Source: Zingiber officinale
Lineage: Eukaryota; Streptophyta; Magnoliopsida; Zingiberales; Zingiberaceae
Reading direction: 5' to 3'
NCBI RefSeq assembly: GCF_018446385.1
Contig: NC_056003.1
Location: 22,503,198 to 22,567,197, forward strand
DNA length: 64,000 nucleotides
A program made the position numbers and the translations under genes. A model generated the notes under the pieces. The model did no database searches. It worked only from the letters and a program-made list of their open reading frames with translations, and was not told the DNA's origin. Below are positions 46,426-57,424 of this stretch, in pieces (the stretch's first letter is position 1; each line of letters opens with the position of its first letter).

Positions 46426-47624
46426 TGTTCCTGTCTGGAAGCTGAGAAAACGAACCTGCCGGTATGACGTGTCTGGAAGGTTGACCGCATCCCCATGACC
46501 CGGTGGATGATCTGTCCGTTACGTTGACCGAGTCGTCTGGAGTCCTCCTCCGGTCAACTGTACCTGTATCCATCGACCGGGTTCCCCCGGTCTCCTGGCC
46601 CAGGGGGGCGCCCTCGGATGGATGAGTGAGCTGGTCGTGAAACTGACCGAGTCGTCGTGACCCGGAAGGGTGGATGCCTCTGAACCGACCGAAGAGGAGC
46701 TGCGCCAATTTGTTCCTGTCTGGAAGCTGAGAAAACGAACCTGTCGGTATGACGTGTCTGGAAGGTTGACCGCATCCCCATGACCCGGTGGATGATCTGT
46801 CCGTTACGTTGACCGAGTCGTCTGGAGTCCTCCTCCGGTCAACTGTACCTGTATCCATCGACCGGGTTCCCCCGGTCTCTGGTACCTCGGTGCTCGAGGC
46901 GAATCCCACAAATGTATGAGTATCCAGATAATAATAGAATATTGAAATAAATGCAAAGAAGGTACGAGAACGTACCCTGGCCCAGGGGGGCGCCCTCGGA
47001 TGGATGAGTGAGCTGGTCGTGAAACTGACCGAGTCGTCGTGACCCGGAAGGGTGGATGCCTCTGAACCGACCGAAGAGGAGCTGGGTCCGGAGGTGACAA
47101 CGCGGAGCCGAATGTGGCATGAATCTGAAAGGTGACACACAATCGGAATACAACGGCGACACGACCGGCGTACGACATCGGCTCGCAGGCCGGAATGTGA
47201 CAACGGCGCGTAGACCGGAACACTAGGCAAAGTCGGCACCAGGACTGCCGGTAAGTGCCGGAGGAGGGCTGCTCCGCGCGGAGGCTGCCGGCGAGGGAGC
47301 TGCTGTGCGCGCGGAGGCTGCCGGCGAGGGAGCTGCTGTGCGCGCGGAGGCTGCCGGCGAGGGAGCTGCTGGGGAATGATGGCGACGGCACAGCGCCTAC
47401 GTCGCGAGGAGGAGGAGAGCAACGGAAGAAGTTGCCGGCGAAGGCCGGTGATGACCCCGGCAAACCGTGCAAGATGGAGAGGAAAGCTCCCCCTCCGTTT
47501 CTCTCTCTCTGGCGGCGGAAAAACCCCCCCTTTTCTCTTTTCTGTATTGTGCCCTTAAAGAGCAAGAAACCCTTCCCCCTCAAATGACAAAACTGCCCTC
47601 TCCTCATATCTCTTTACCGGATCA
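46426..47624 (-). repeat. 3' LTR of the array-bearing Ty3-type element
   Basis: The LTR carries an internal partial duplication: 'tgttcctgtctggaagctga' occurs at its edge (46426) and again at 46711. It also has three copies of a 33-bp unit around 'ggaggctgccggcgagggag' (47272-47370). Confidence 0.88.
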
Positions 47625-48340
47625 CAAGCCTCCTCTTCAAGTCTAGTCGAAGGAGGCGTGAGTCCGACTGACTGGACAGTCTATCGCCCAGGGCTGAACC
47701 GCTCATGATATCAAAATCAAATCGCTGAACCCAAAGTATACTGTCTCCAGCGACCGGTCGCTATAATAATGGTGTCGCATGAGATAGTACTCGTGCCGAG
47801 TGGATCAAATCTGTAACCGGACCAATGCCTAGTACGCAGCCACGAAGATACCGACCGGATGATCGAAGTGATGCCGATCGGGTGGATAGACGCTGAGCGG
47901 AAGATGCTGAGCGAACGACAACACGCTGAGTGCTCGATATGTAAACTGACAGCCGACCGAGCGACACGTGGGACGCTGAGTAGACCGGCACGAGGCCGGG
48001 CATGCGAACTAGATCAAGCGGTGTGGCCGAACGGATGATCGGAAAGATGTCGATCGAGTGAGTAGACGGCGAGCGGACAACGCCGAACGGGCGACAGAGA
48101 AAATGACGATCAGTCGATCATGAAATGCTGACCTGACGTGCTGAATGAGCAGCATCGAGAATGGTCAACGAGCGAACATAAAATGCTGGTCCGGCAGTCG
48201 AGTAGCGAGGAGTTGGCAATGCTGAACGAGTGATCGGAATGATGCCGATCGGATGGATAGATGCCGGACGAATGCTGTCGTACGAACGATCGTAGTGCTG
48301 CCGATCGGATGTATAGATGCCGGATGGATGATGCCCTGTG
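47625..48340 (-). other. Interior of the Ty3-type element, non-array part
   Basis: GC-rich DNA with scattered, irregular 'gatgccgatcgggtggatagatgccg' modules, looking like decayed versions of the 56-bp array that follows. The polypurine tract is at its left edge. No protein coding is recognised. Confidence 0.6.
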
Positions 48341-48610
48341 TGGTGACGCCGATCGGTCAGATAGATGTCGGGCGGACGATGCCGCGCGTACGACTGCGAT
48401 GACGTCGATCAGTCAGATAGATGCCGGGCGGACGATGCCGCGCGTGCGACTGCGATGACGTCGATCAGTCAGATAGATGCCGGGCGGACGATGCCGCGCG
48501 TGCGACTGCGATGACGTCGATCAGTCAGATAGATGCCGGGCGGACGATGCCGCGCGTGCGACTGCGATGACGTCGATCAGTCAGATAGATGCCGGGCGGA
48601 CGATTGCTCG
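48341..48610. repeat. 56-bp tandem array
   Basis: Near-identical units containing 'gatgacgtcgatcagtcaga' start at 48398, 48454, 48510 and 48566, with diverged units before. Identical neighbours suggest recent expansion. Confidence 0.85.
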
Positions 48611-48739
48611 ACCCCGAACGGGGGAGATAGATGATCATGAATCTGGTCCGTGACCAGTGAAGGCCGCTCAACCCCGAACGGGGGATATAGACATATGATG
48701 TGCTGGTCCGCTGAATTGGTCCGAAACCGGTGATGATCG

Positions 48740-48970
48740 CCATCGAGCCCCTGGCTCGTATATAATCCTCCCGGCCGAACGGCTCGGGGGTCTTCGCCAT
48801 CGAGCCCCTGGCTCGTATATAATCCTCCCGGCCGAACGGCTCGGGGGCCTTCGTCTTCGAGCTTGTGGCTCGGATATAAACCTCCCGGCCGAACGGCTCG
48901 GGGGCCTTCGTCTTCGAGCCTGTGGCTCGGATATAAACCTCCCGGCCGAACGGCTCGGGGGCCTTCAGTG
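48740..48970. repeat. 57-bp tandem array
   Basis: About four units contain 'cggatataaacctcccggcc' or 'cgtatataatcctcccggcc' followed by 'gaacggctcgggggcctt'. Two more copies lie at 51165-51280. The unit shares 'ggccgaacggctcggg' with the 54-bp array, so the two families are related. A TATA-like 'tatataa/tataaa' occurs in each unit. Confidence 0.8.
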
Positions 48971-49149
48971 ATAACTCGACCCCGAACAGGGGAGAGAATA
49001 TATGATATGCTGGTCCGTGCAGAGGTCTTCAGCCCGGGGGATTCACACCGGTCCGACTGTTGCCCGACTCTTGGTCGGTCGCCCGGGAGGTTTATAGTCG
49101 CCGGTCCGACTGCGGCCCGAATCTTGGTCGGTCGCCCGGGAGGTTTATA

Positions 49150-49970
49150 GTCGTCGGTCCGACTCTTGATTTTTAACGACGGTGCTCGTCGGCGCGTCCG
49201 CTCGGATTATTTATAGACGCCGGCCCGTCTCTCGATTTTTAACGACGGTGCTCGTTGGCGCGGATATTTATAGCCGGTCGGCGCGGCTCTCGATTTTTAA
49301 CGACGGTGCTCGTCGGCGCGGATATTTATAGCCGGTCGGCGCGGCTCTCGATTTTTAACGACGGTGCTCGTCGGCGCGGATATTTATAGCCGGTCGGCGC
49401 GGCTCTCGATTTTTAACGACGGTGCTCGTCGGCGCGTCCGCTCGGATTATTTATAGACGCCGGCTCGTCTCTAGATATTTATCGACGGTGCTCGTCGGCT
49501 TTCCGCTCGGATTATTTATAGACGCCGGCCCGTCTCTCGATTTTTAACGACGGTGCTCGTCGGCGCGGATATTTATAGCCGGTCGGCGCGGCTCTCGATT
49601 TTTAACGACGGTGCTCGTCGGCGCGTCCCAGTGAGACTACACACCTGGCCGAACGGCTCAGGCCTTCGTCCAGGCAATAACCTGTCGGCGCGGCTCTCAA
49701 TTTTTAACGACGGTGCTCGTCGGCGCGGATATTTATAGCCGGTCGGCGCGGCTCTCGATTTTTAACGACGGTGCTCGTCGGCGCGGATATTTATAGCCGG
49801 TCGGCGCGGCTCTCGATTTTTAACGACGGTGCTCGTCGGCGCGTCCGCTCGGATTATTTATAGACGCCGGCTCGTCTCTAGATATTTATCGACGGTGCTC
49901 GTCGGCTTTCCGCTCGGATTATTTATAGACGCCGGCCCGTCTCTCGATTTTTAACGACGGTGCTCGTCGG
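49150..49970. repeat. 58-bp tandem array and variants
   Basis: Units contain 'tttttaacgacggtgctcgtc' and 'ggatatttatagccggtcgg', repeating every 58 bp in the cleanest part (49250-49440), with longer variants carrying 'cgtccgctcggattatttat'. The order of variants repeats around 49440-49560 and 49800-49960, suggesting a higher-order duplication. Confidence 0.85.
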
Positions 49971-51150
49971 TCTTCAAATGATACCATATACCCGGCCGAA
50001 CAGCTCGGGCCTTCACATCGAGCGCTGGGCTCGGATACCATATACCCGGCCGAACGGCTCGGGCCTTCACATCAAGCGCTGGGCTCGGATACCATATACC
50101 GGACCGAACGGCTCGGGCCTTCACATCGAGCGCTGGGCTCGGATACCATATACCCGGCGGAACGGCTCGGACCTTCACATCGAGCGCTGGGCTCGGATAC
50201 CATATACCCGGCCGAACGGCTCGGGCCTTCACATCGAGCGCTGGGCTCGGATACCATATACCCGACCGAACGGCTCGGGCCTTCACATCGAGCGCTGGGC
50301 TCGGATACCATATACCCGGCCGAACGGCTCGGGCCTTCACATCGAGCGCTGGGCTCGGATACCATATACCCGGCCGAACGGCTCGGGCCTTCACATCGAG
50401 CGCTGGGCTCGGATACCATATACCCGGCGGAACGGCTCATCGAGCGCCGGGCTCGGATACCATATACCCGGCTCGGGCCTTCTATTTCAAGCATCGCTTG
50501 TATCCCATCTGACGCCGCCAAACGGCTGGGGTCTTCACATCGAGCCGGGCTCGATACCATATACCCGGAACGCTCGGGCCTTCACATCGAGCCCGGGCTC
50601 GGATACCATATACCCGGCCAGCGGGCCTTCACATCGAGCGCAGGCTCGGATACCATATACCCGCGGGCCTTCACATCGAGCGCTGGGCTCGGATACCATA
50701 TACCCGGCGGAACGGCTCGGGCCTTCACATCGAGCGCTGGGCTCGGATACCATATACCCGGCGGAACGGCTCGGGCCTTCACATTGAGCGCTGGGCTCGG
50801 ATACCATATACCCGGCGGAACGGCTCGGGCCTTCTATTTCAAGCATCGCTTGTATCCCATACGCAGCCCGGCCAAACGGCTCGGGGTCTTCACATCGAGC
50901 GCTGGGCTCGGATACCATATACCCGGCCGAACGGCTCGGGCCTTCACATCGAGCGCTGGGCTCGGATACCATATACCCGGTGGAACGGCTCGGGCCTTCA
51001 CATCGAGCGCTGGGCTCGGATACCATATACCCGGCCGAACGGCTCGGGCCTTCACATCGAGCGCTGGGCTCGGATACCATATACCCGGCCGAACGGCTCG
51101 GGCCTTCTATTTCAAGCATCGCTCGTATCCCATACGCAGCCCGGCCAAAC
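49970..51150. repeat. 54-bp tandem array, about twenty units
   Basis: The unit contains 'ttcacatcgagcgctgggct', 'cggataccatatacccggcc' and 'gaacggctcgggcc', 54 bp in all. Because 54 is a multiple of three, frames stay open on both strands as 18-residue repeats (minus strand SARCEGPSRSAGYMVSEP). Units near 50420-50680 are shortened, and three interrupting units with 'tatttcaagcatcgcttgta' occur at about 50485, 50835 and 51108. Confidence 0.88.
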
Positions 51151-51398
51151 GGCTCGGGGTCTTCGGGTTCGAGCCCGTGGCTCGGATATAAACCTCCCGG
51201 CCGAACGGCTCGGGGGCCTTCGTCTTCGAGCCTCTGGCTCGGATATAAACCTCCCGGCCGAACGGCTCGGGGGCCTTCGGCACTAGTACAGATCATATAA
51301 CTGACAGAACAAATAACAGAAAAACTGACCATGGTCATGAGGATGGCCCAATTATCCGGCGTCGTTCATCTTCACGTTCCAGATCAGGCGCGTTCCCT

Positions 51399-51413
51399 CA
51401 GACGGCGCCAATT
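51399..51413 (-). other. Primer-binding site of the Ty3-type element
   Basis: Minus strand 'ttggcgccgtctgag' begins two bases from the 5' LTR end. TGGCGCC-type sites are common in plant Ty3/gypsy elements; the tRNA was not determined. Confidence 0.75.
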
Positions 51414-51414
51414 T

Positions 51415-52656
51415 GTTCCTGTCTGGAAGCTGAGAAAACGAACCTGCCGGTATGACGTGTCTGGAAGGTTGACCGCATCCCCATGACCCGGTGGATGATC
51501 TGTCCGTTACGTTGACCGAGTCGTCTGGAGTCCTCCTCCGGTCAACTGTACCTGTATCCATCGACCGGGTTCCCCCGGTCTCCTGGCCCAGGGGGGCGCC
51601 CTCGGATGGATGAGTGAGCTGGTCGTGAAACTGACCGAGTCGTCGTGACCCGGAAGGGTGGATGCCTCTGAACCGACCGAAGAGGAGCTGCACCAATTTG
51701 TTCCTGTCTGGAAGCTGAGAAAACGAACCTGCCGGTATGACGTGTCTGGAAGGTTGACCGCATCCCCATGACCCGGTGGATGATCTGTCCGTTACGTTGA
51801 CCGAGTCGTCTGGAGTCCTCCTCCGGTCAACTGTACCTGTATCCATCGACCGGGTTCCCCCGGTCTCTGGTACCTCGGTCCTCGAGGCGAATCCCACAAA
51901 TGTATGAGTATCCAGATAATAATAGAATATTGAAATAAATGCAAAGAAGGTACGAGAACGTACCCTGGCCCAGGGGGGCGCCCTCGGATGGATGAGTGAG
52001 CTAGTCGTGAAACTGACCGAGTCGTCGTGACCCGGAAGGGTGGATGCCTCTGAACCGACCGAAGAGGAGCTGGGTCCGGAGGTGACAACGCGGAGCCGAA
52101 TGTGGCATGAATCTGAAAGGTGACACACAATCGGAATACAACGGCGACACGACCGGCGTACGACATCGGCTCGCAGGCCGGAATGTGACAACGGCGCGTA
52201 GACCGGAACACTAGGCAAAGTCGGCACCAGGACTGCCGGTAAGTGCCGGAGGAGGGCTGCTCCGCGCGGAGGCTGCCGGCGAGGGAGCTGCTGTGCGCGC
52301 GGAGGCTGCCGGCGAGGGAGCTGCTGTGCGCGCGGAGGCTGCCGGCGAGGGAGCTGCTGTGCGCGCGGAGGCTGCCGGCGAGGGAGCTGCTGGGGAATGA
52401 TGGCGACGGCACAGCGCCTACGTCGCGAGGAGGAGGAGAGCAACGGAAGAAGTTGCCGGCGAAGGCCGGCGAAGGCCGGTGATGACCCCGGCAAACCGTG
52501 CAAGATGGAGAGGAAAGCTCCCCCTCCGTTTCTCTCTCTCTGGCGGCGGAAAAAACCCCCCCTCTTCTCTTTTCTGTATCGTGCCCTTAAAGAGCAAGAA
52601 ACCCTTCCCCCTCAAATGACAAAACTGCCCTCTCCTCATATCTCTTTACCGGATCA
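51415..52656 (-). repeat. 5' LTR of the array-bearing Ty3-type element
   Basis: Sister of 46426-47624 with the same internal duplication, but four copies of the 33-bp unit (52259-52390) and one extra 'gaaggccggc' repeat near 52460, accounting for its extra 43 bp. Confidence 0.88.
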
Positions 52657-52661
52657 AATAT

Positions 52662-55600
52662 GTTTACTTCTTTGATGATATACAGGATTCTTCCCCAATG
52701 CAATTATCGATTTGTTATTAATGCAAATTTGAGTTGCTTCATTGTGTTTAAATTTTATCTCCTTTAGCAAGCTTCTTAGCCATATAGCATAACTAACACA
52801 TGAGGATGCCACAATGTACTCTGCTTCACAAGTGGAAAGAGTAACAATAGGTTATTTTTTTGACATCCAAGAAAATGTCGTATCTCTAACGAATAATGCA
52901 AAGCCGGAAGTACTTCTCCGCTCATCATAGTCTCCACCCCAATCACTATCTGAATATCCAACAAGTTGAAAATTGTTAAAGTGAAAATAAAATAGCCCGT
53001 GATTCAGAGTACCTCTTACAAGACCGACTCCATATAATATATTCGGTCGAGTGCAAGTTAGGTACCGCAAGCTTCCCACCAAGCTTCTGAAACATGTGAG
53101 ATCAACCGTCTTTCCTTCATCACTCTTGGATAACTTTGTTATGTAGGCCACCGGTGTGTTAATTAGATTACAATCATCCATTCTAAATCTCTTGAGGACC
53201 TCCTTTTCATATTGTTCTTGAGTCATAAATATGTTATCAACTCCTTGTTTCACCTCCAAGCCAAGAAAGTAGGACATAAGTCTCATATCAGTCATATCAA
53301 ATGCCTTTGTCATAGCTTCCTTAAAAAGTTTTATCATTTGAGGTGAACTTCCTGTCAAGATTAGATTATCTACATATAATGATACCAATAAGATGTTATC
53401 ATTATCTGCTCTTACATAAAGAGAATGCTCATAAGGGCATTACATAAAACCATTTTCTTTGATGTATCCATCAATTCTTGAATTTTATGCTCTCAGTGTT
53501 TGCTTCAAGTCATAGAGAGCTTTCTTCAATTTCAACACCTTTCTTTCATGCCCCCACTTGATATAGTCAGCCGGTTGTTTAACATAAACTTCTTCTTCTA
53601 AGTAGCCATTAAGAAATGTCGATTTGATATCAAGCTAAAATATTTGCCACTTTAGTTGAGCAGCTAAAGAGATTATCAACCTTATAGTCTCCATTCGGAC
53701 AACGGGAGCAAACACTTCTTCGTAGTCAATGTCGCCCTTATGTTTGTAGCCTTTTACCACAAGTCGTGCTTTGTACTTTTCTATTTCTCCTTGAGCATTT
53801 TTCTTCACTTTATAAACTCACTTCACACCAATGTGTTTATGGCCATCGGGCAAAGTAGTAAGATGCCAAGTTTCATTCTTCTCAATTGCCTTCATCTCTT
53901 CATCCATGGCTTTCTTCCATTTGTTATTTTTAATAGCTTCTTCAAAAGATACAATCTCTTCATTAGCATAAAGACAAATGAGATTAAGTGGAGTTGCCAC
54001 CTCATATAATTCTTAAAGACTCTTTGTCTTTTATGGTGGAGGATTTTCTTCCTCCGAGGATGATGAAGAAGTAGGCGACGGTGGTGGAGTTGGTTCTTTC
54101 TCCTTCACTTGTTCTTTTTCTTAAAATTCAACATCTCTACTTATGATAATTATTCTGTTCACTGGATTATAGAGTCTATAAGCCTTCGATCTTTCATCAT
54201 AGCCAATGAAAATGCAAGGTAAGCTTTTGTCATCAAGCTTCATTTTTCTTTGATCCGGAATGTGTGCATAGGCAATATACCTGAAAATCTTCAAATGAGA
54301 TACACATGGTTTGTATCCAGTCCATGCTTCTTGAGGTGTAATTCCTTCTAGATTCCTTGTAGGAGATCTATTTAGCAAATATACCGCACAATTTACGGCT
54401 TCAGCTCAAAATTCTTTAGGCACTTCTTTTGTTTTTAACATACTTCAAACTATGTCAAGAATAGTTCGGTTCTTCCTTTCAGCAACTCCATTTTGTTGAG
54501 GGAAGTAAGGCGCGGTTAAAGGCCTCCAAATGCTATGATTTTTACAGAATTTTTTAAATTCTTTTGAGGTGAATTCACCACCATGATTTGATCGCATTGC
54601 CTTGATAGAATAGCCAGATTGATTTTCTACCAATCCTTTGAATTCCTTGAACTTCTCAAAAACATCGTCTTTATTCATCAAAAGATAGACTCAAGTTTTC
54701 CTGTTGAAATCATCAATAAATGTTAGAAAATATCGACGACCTCCAAAGGAGGTCGAAGTGATTGACCCACATATGTCTATATGAATGAGTTCAAAAGGCT
54801 TCTTAGCTCGGTTGTACGATTCATTTGGAAAACTTGCTCTAGGGTGTTTGCCAAGAACACACCCTTTACAAATATCATCTTGGGTATTAATATGAAGAAG
54901 ATCATTCATCATTCCTTTGCTTGAGAGAAGCTTTAGAGCTCTGAAGTTCACATGCTCGTACCTCATGTGCCATAGCCATGTACTATTCTTTATGCATACA
55001 CTTAAACATTTTACAATAACATGCTTAATATCAAGAGAAAATATCCTATTTTTAGACATAGGAATATGAGCAATAAGTTTGTTTTGCTGTCTCAAACGAA
55101 GACTACCATCTTTTAGTTGCATATTAAAACATTTCTCAAGCAATTGTAAGACTAATAATATTAGTTTTCATGTCAGGCACATAATAAACATTAGTGATGT
55201 ATGTATGAGCTCCATCTTTAAGTTTGATGAGAATCTTACCAACGTCTCTTACTTAGACTTTGGACGCATCTCCAAACGAGACTTGTCCATTCACCGTTTC
55301 ATCCAACTCGGCAAATATATCTTTATGCCCGCACATATGATTGCTTGCCCCGGAGTCTAAGTACCACAAATTCTTGTTTGTGTGGAATCTCCATCCTTTC
55401 TTGCTAGCAAAACTACATCATTGGCATTGCCCTCATTTGATGCGTAATTAGCATTCCCTTGCACATTGTTAGAGCAGCATTCCGATGCATAATGTCCAAT
55501 TTTTTTGTAAGTATAACATCTTACATTTCTTTTGTCATACCTTTGGTCTCTACCTTGATTGTTGTCTTTACTTCTTCCTCGGCCTCAAGCAAAGCCCCTG

Positions 55601-56330
55601 CCATGGCCTCTACCTCGGCCACGTCCACGGAAGTCACCACGGCTATCGTCGTTTTCTTGCGAACCTTCGATCTTTAACTCTTCTTGCTGGTCAATAATCA
55701 TGAGCTTGGTTTGTAGAGCCTGCTCTGTAGGCTCTCTACGTCTTCTTTGCATTCTTGCTTTATGAGCTTGTAGAGAGCTTAATAGTTCTTGCACCTTCAT
55801 TTATTTCACAACTTTTGATTCTTCTATGGCCGCAACTACATAGTCATACCTTGGCTCCAACGATTGTAGAATTTTCTCTACGACGCGACTATTTTCAACG
55901 TCATCGTCATTTCTTCTCAATTGATTGACAATAATCAATACCCTTGTAAAGTAGTCTGATACACTTTCGGACTCTTTGATCTTCAACGATTCAAATTCCC
56001 CTCTTAGGATTTAAAGGCGAATACTTTTTGATCTTTCATCACCTTTGTATGCTACTTTAGGATCTCCCATGCCTTTTTGAAAGGTGTAGCTTCGGCTACT
56101 TTCTCAAAAGTAACTTCATCAAGAGCTTTCTTATCTTCTCTTTTGTTCCGTCAAATTGTCGTCCTCTGTGCCTCCGTTTGGTCGACTCCTTCTTGAGGCG
56201 CTTTATAGCCTCTTTCAACAATATCTCACAAGTCTTCGCTCTTCAGTAAAACACTCATTTGTATACTCCAATTACCATACTTCAAATCAGTAAGACGAGA
56301 GATAGGAAGCATCGACATGACTTTGATACC
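52662..56330 (-). pseudogene. Copia gag-pol remnant (gag, integrase, reverse transcriptase, RNase H N-part)
   Basis: Read downward on the minus strand. Gag occupies about 56190-55460, with an RGRGRGRGHGRG stretch and a knuckle CYTYKKIGHYASEC whose second Cys is Tyr. GAG-pre-integrase and integrase follow at 55143-54445 (STWLWHMRYEHVNFRALKLL, YFLTFIDDFNRKT, MRSNHGGEFTS, PQQNGVAERKNRTILD). Reverse transcriptase is at about 54000-52860 (WKKAMDEEMKAIEKNETW, KARLVVKGYKHKGDIDYEEV, VSLYVDNLILTG where YVDD is expected, MSYFLGLEVKQG). The RNase H start is LSTCEAEYIVASSCVSYAIW. At least ten in-frame stops and the YVDD to YVDN change make it inactive. Confidence 0.9.
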
Positions 56331-56334
56331 ACTT

Positions 56335-56642
56335 TGTTGGGAAAAAAAATTATGGGAGAAAAAAAATTATGGAAGAGAAGGAGAATAAAAATAAAATGCT
56401 TCACTTACTTCGTTAATGAAAAAGGTACATATTTATAGGTATATTTATAGGTTTATTGGATAACCACTAATAATATAGATTTTTTTTTAATTCTATCTCC
56501 ACGAGACTCTTATCTTTATCATGACACCTCATTAAATTCTATTATATCACGACTCTCATCAATAATTGTCATCGCATCATTCTATCTTCATAAATTTTTA
56601 TCAACAACTTTTATCTCTCAAAATAAAATTTAATTCTCAACA
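56335..56642 (-). repeat. 5' LTR of minus-strand copia element
   Basis: Starts TGTTGGG and ends CTCAACA. It is similar to 45953-46250, with about one difference per 10-15 bases by eye, so this element looks older than the gag-only element at 14690. Confidence 0.9.
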
Positions 56643-56916
56643 CTAATTACTCTAAAATCCTGAGAATTGTTGAAATTATTGTTTAGTCCTTATGTGATAA
56701 ATGGATCGGGCAGTTTGTTAAACTCGCATTAGGCTAATTATAGCATTGCCAAAAAAAATAAGCCTTCTCTCCTTCAAATTAGGATTTTAGAGCGGCTAAA
56801 ATTTTTTAGTATTTTTATTTATTTATTTTTTTTTATCTCAAATCTTGTTCATTTTGTGTTTTTATAAATCTTCCCGCTTATTTTTTATTCTGCTCATTCA
56901 TTAAATTCGCAAAGGG

Positions 56917-57378
56917 ATGTCGACCGCCGCCGCCGACGTTAAGAGCCCCTCGCTGGCACCGCCGGCGAGCCTCTTAATCCGGCGACGCGGGAAGCCCGTC
57001 CCGGCGGCGCTGGACCTCGCGCCCCTCGCCGTCGCCCCGCCGCACACGGCCAAGGTGGAAGGCGAGTACACCAGCCTCCGCGACGTCATGGGGGGGCCAG
57101 CGCCGGCGTCGGGTCTCCCATCTCCGGCCACCACACCCGGAGCAGAGGTCCGCATGAAAAACCGCCTGGTGCAGCAGGCGGCGCAGGCGTACTTGCAACC
57201 GACGCCCACGGCGGCCGCCATTCACCGCCGCCGTGGGCTCCTCCTCAACTCCGACGTCTCCTGCAGCGAGCACCTCTCCCACTGCCTCCGCTTCTTCGGC
57301 GGATTCTGGCGGTCCGTTTGGCAGTCCCTATTCCCGTTAGAACCCCACAGCGTCGTTCTAATCCACATCAAATACTGA
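56917..57378 (+). CDS. Small plant protein of unknown function
   Basis: A GC-rich single-exon frame of 153 residues. Ala/Pro-rich N terminus (1-45), then EGEYTSLRDVMGGP, a Pro/Ala linker and RMKNRLVQQAAQAYLQP (about 86-103), which resembles a conserved plant motif of the form IKNRLVKQAAWAYLQP in proteins of unknown function. The C-terminal part has CLRFFGGFWRSVWQSLF. It starts at the first ATG of the frame, after a promoter-like AT-rich stretch; a possible TATA-like region lies near 56880. It converges on the HVA22-like gene with 180 bp between stop codons. No transmembrane helix is certain. The motif match is from memory, and a further exon cannot be excluded. Confidence 0.6.
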   Translation: MSTAAADVKSPSLAPPASLLIRRRGKPVPAALDLAPLAVAPPHTAKVEGEYTSLRDVMGGPAPASGLPSPATTPGAEVRMKNRLVQQAAQAYLQPTPTAAAIHRRRGLLLNSDVSCSEHLSHCLRFFGGFWRSVWQSLFPLEPHSVVLIHIKY

Positions 57379-57404
57379 CTCTCTAACAAATTCACAAATC
57401 AAAA

Positions 57405-57424
57405 GCGCGCGCGCGCGCACACAC
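57405..57424. repeat. Alternating purine-pyrimidine run (GC)n(AC)n
   Basis: Twenty bases of gcgcgcgc followed by acacac lie in the gap between the two convergent genes, a sequence type capable of adopting Z-DNA. Confidence 0.85.

Larger units (their letters stand above)
46426..52656 (-). mobile_element. Ty3-type non-autonomous LTR element without protein genes, filled with tandem arrays
   Basis: On the minus strand the LTRs begin TGATCCGG and end CAGGAACA; they lie at 51415-52656 (5', 1242 bp) and 46426-47624 (3', 1199 bp). The target duplication AATAT is perfect (46421-46425, 52657-52661). The primer-binding site 'ttggcgccgtctgag' (51399-51413) is of the kind seen in plant Ty3/gypsy elements, and the polypurine tract 'gaagaggaggcttg' precedes the 3' LTR. 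The 3.8-kb interior has no gag or pol; it is made largely of 54-58 bp tandem arrays. This resembles a large retrotransposon derivative (LARD) that moves using another element's proteins. Long open frames here (up to 275 codons) come from a 54-bp unit and the GC-rich LTR, not genes. Confidence 0.9.
45953..56642 (-). mobile_element. Ty1/copia retrotransposon, complete ends, decayed coding, containing a nested element
   Basis: Short LTRs start TGTTGG and end CTCAACA: 3' LTR 45953-46250 (298 bp) and 5' LTR 56335-56642 (308 bp). They are flanked by the perfect duplication CTAAT (45948-45952, 56643-56647). On the minus strand the primer-binding site is TGGTATCAAAG (56318-56333 region) and the polypurine tract is 'aagagggggtg' (46251-46262). 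Removing the element nested at 46426-52656 leaves about 4.5 kb, the normal size for a copia element. It sits less than 150 bp upstream of the start of the small membrane-protein gene and could affect its promoter. Confidence 0.93.

Noticed and set aside
46238-47607. Large arginine/proline/serine-rich frames (up to 394 codons) on the minus strand
   Set aside because: They run through GC-rich LTR sequence and join by chance to the copia RNase H tail; the same frames recur in the sister LTR at 51352-52503.
48341-51150. CRISPR-like array of regularly spaced repeats
   Set aside because: Units are contiguous tandem repeats with no unique spacers, in a plant nuclear retrotransposon.
49960-51338. 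Long open frames of 135-275 codons on both strands that look like repeat proteins
   Set aside because: They are translations of a 54-bp tandem array inside a non-coding LTR-element interior; openness in several frames follows from the unit length being a multiple of three.
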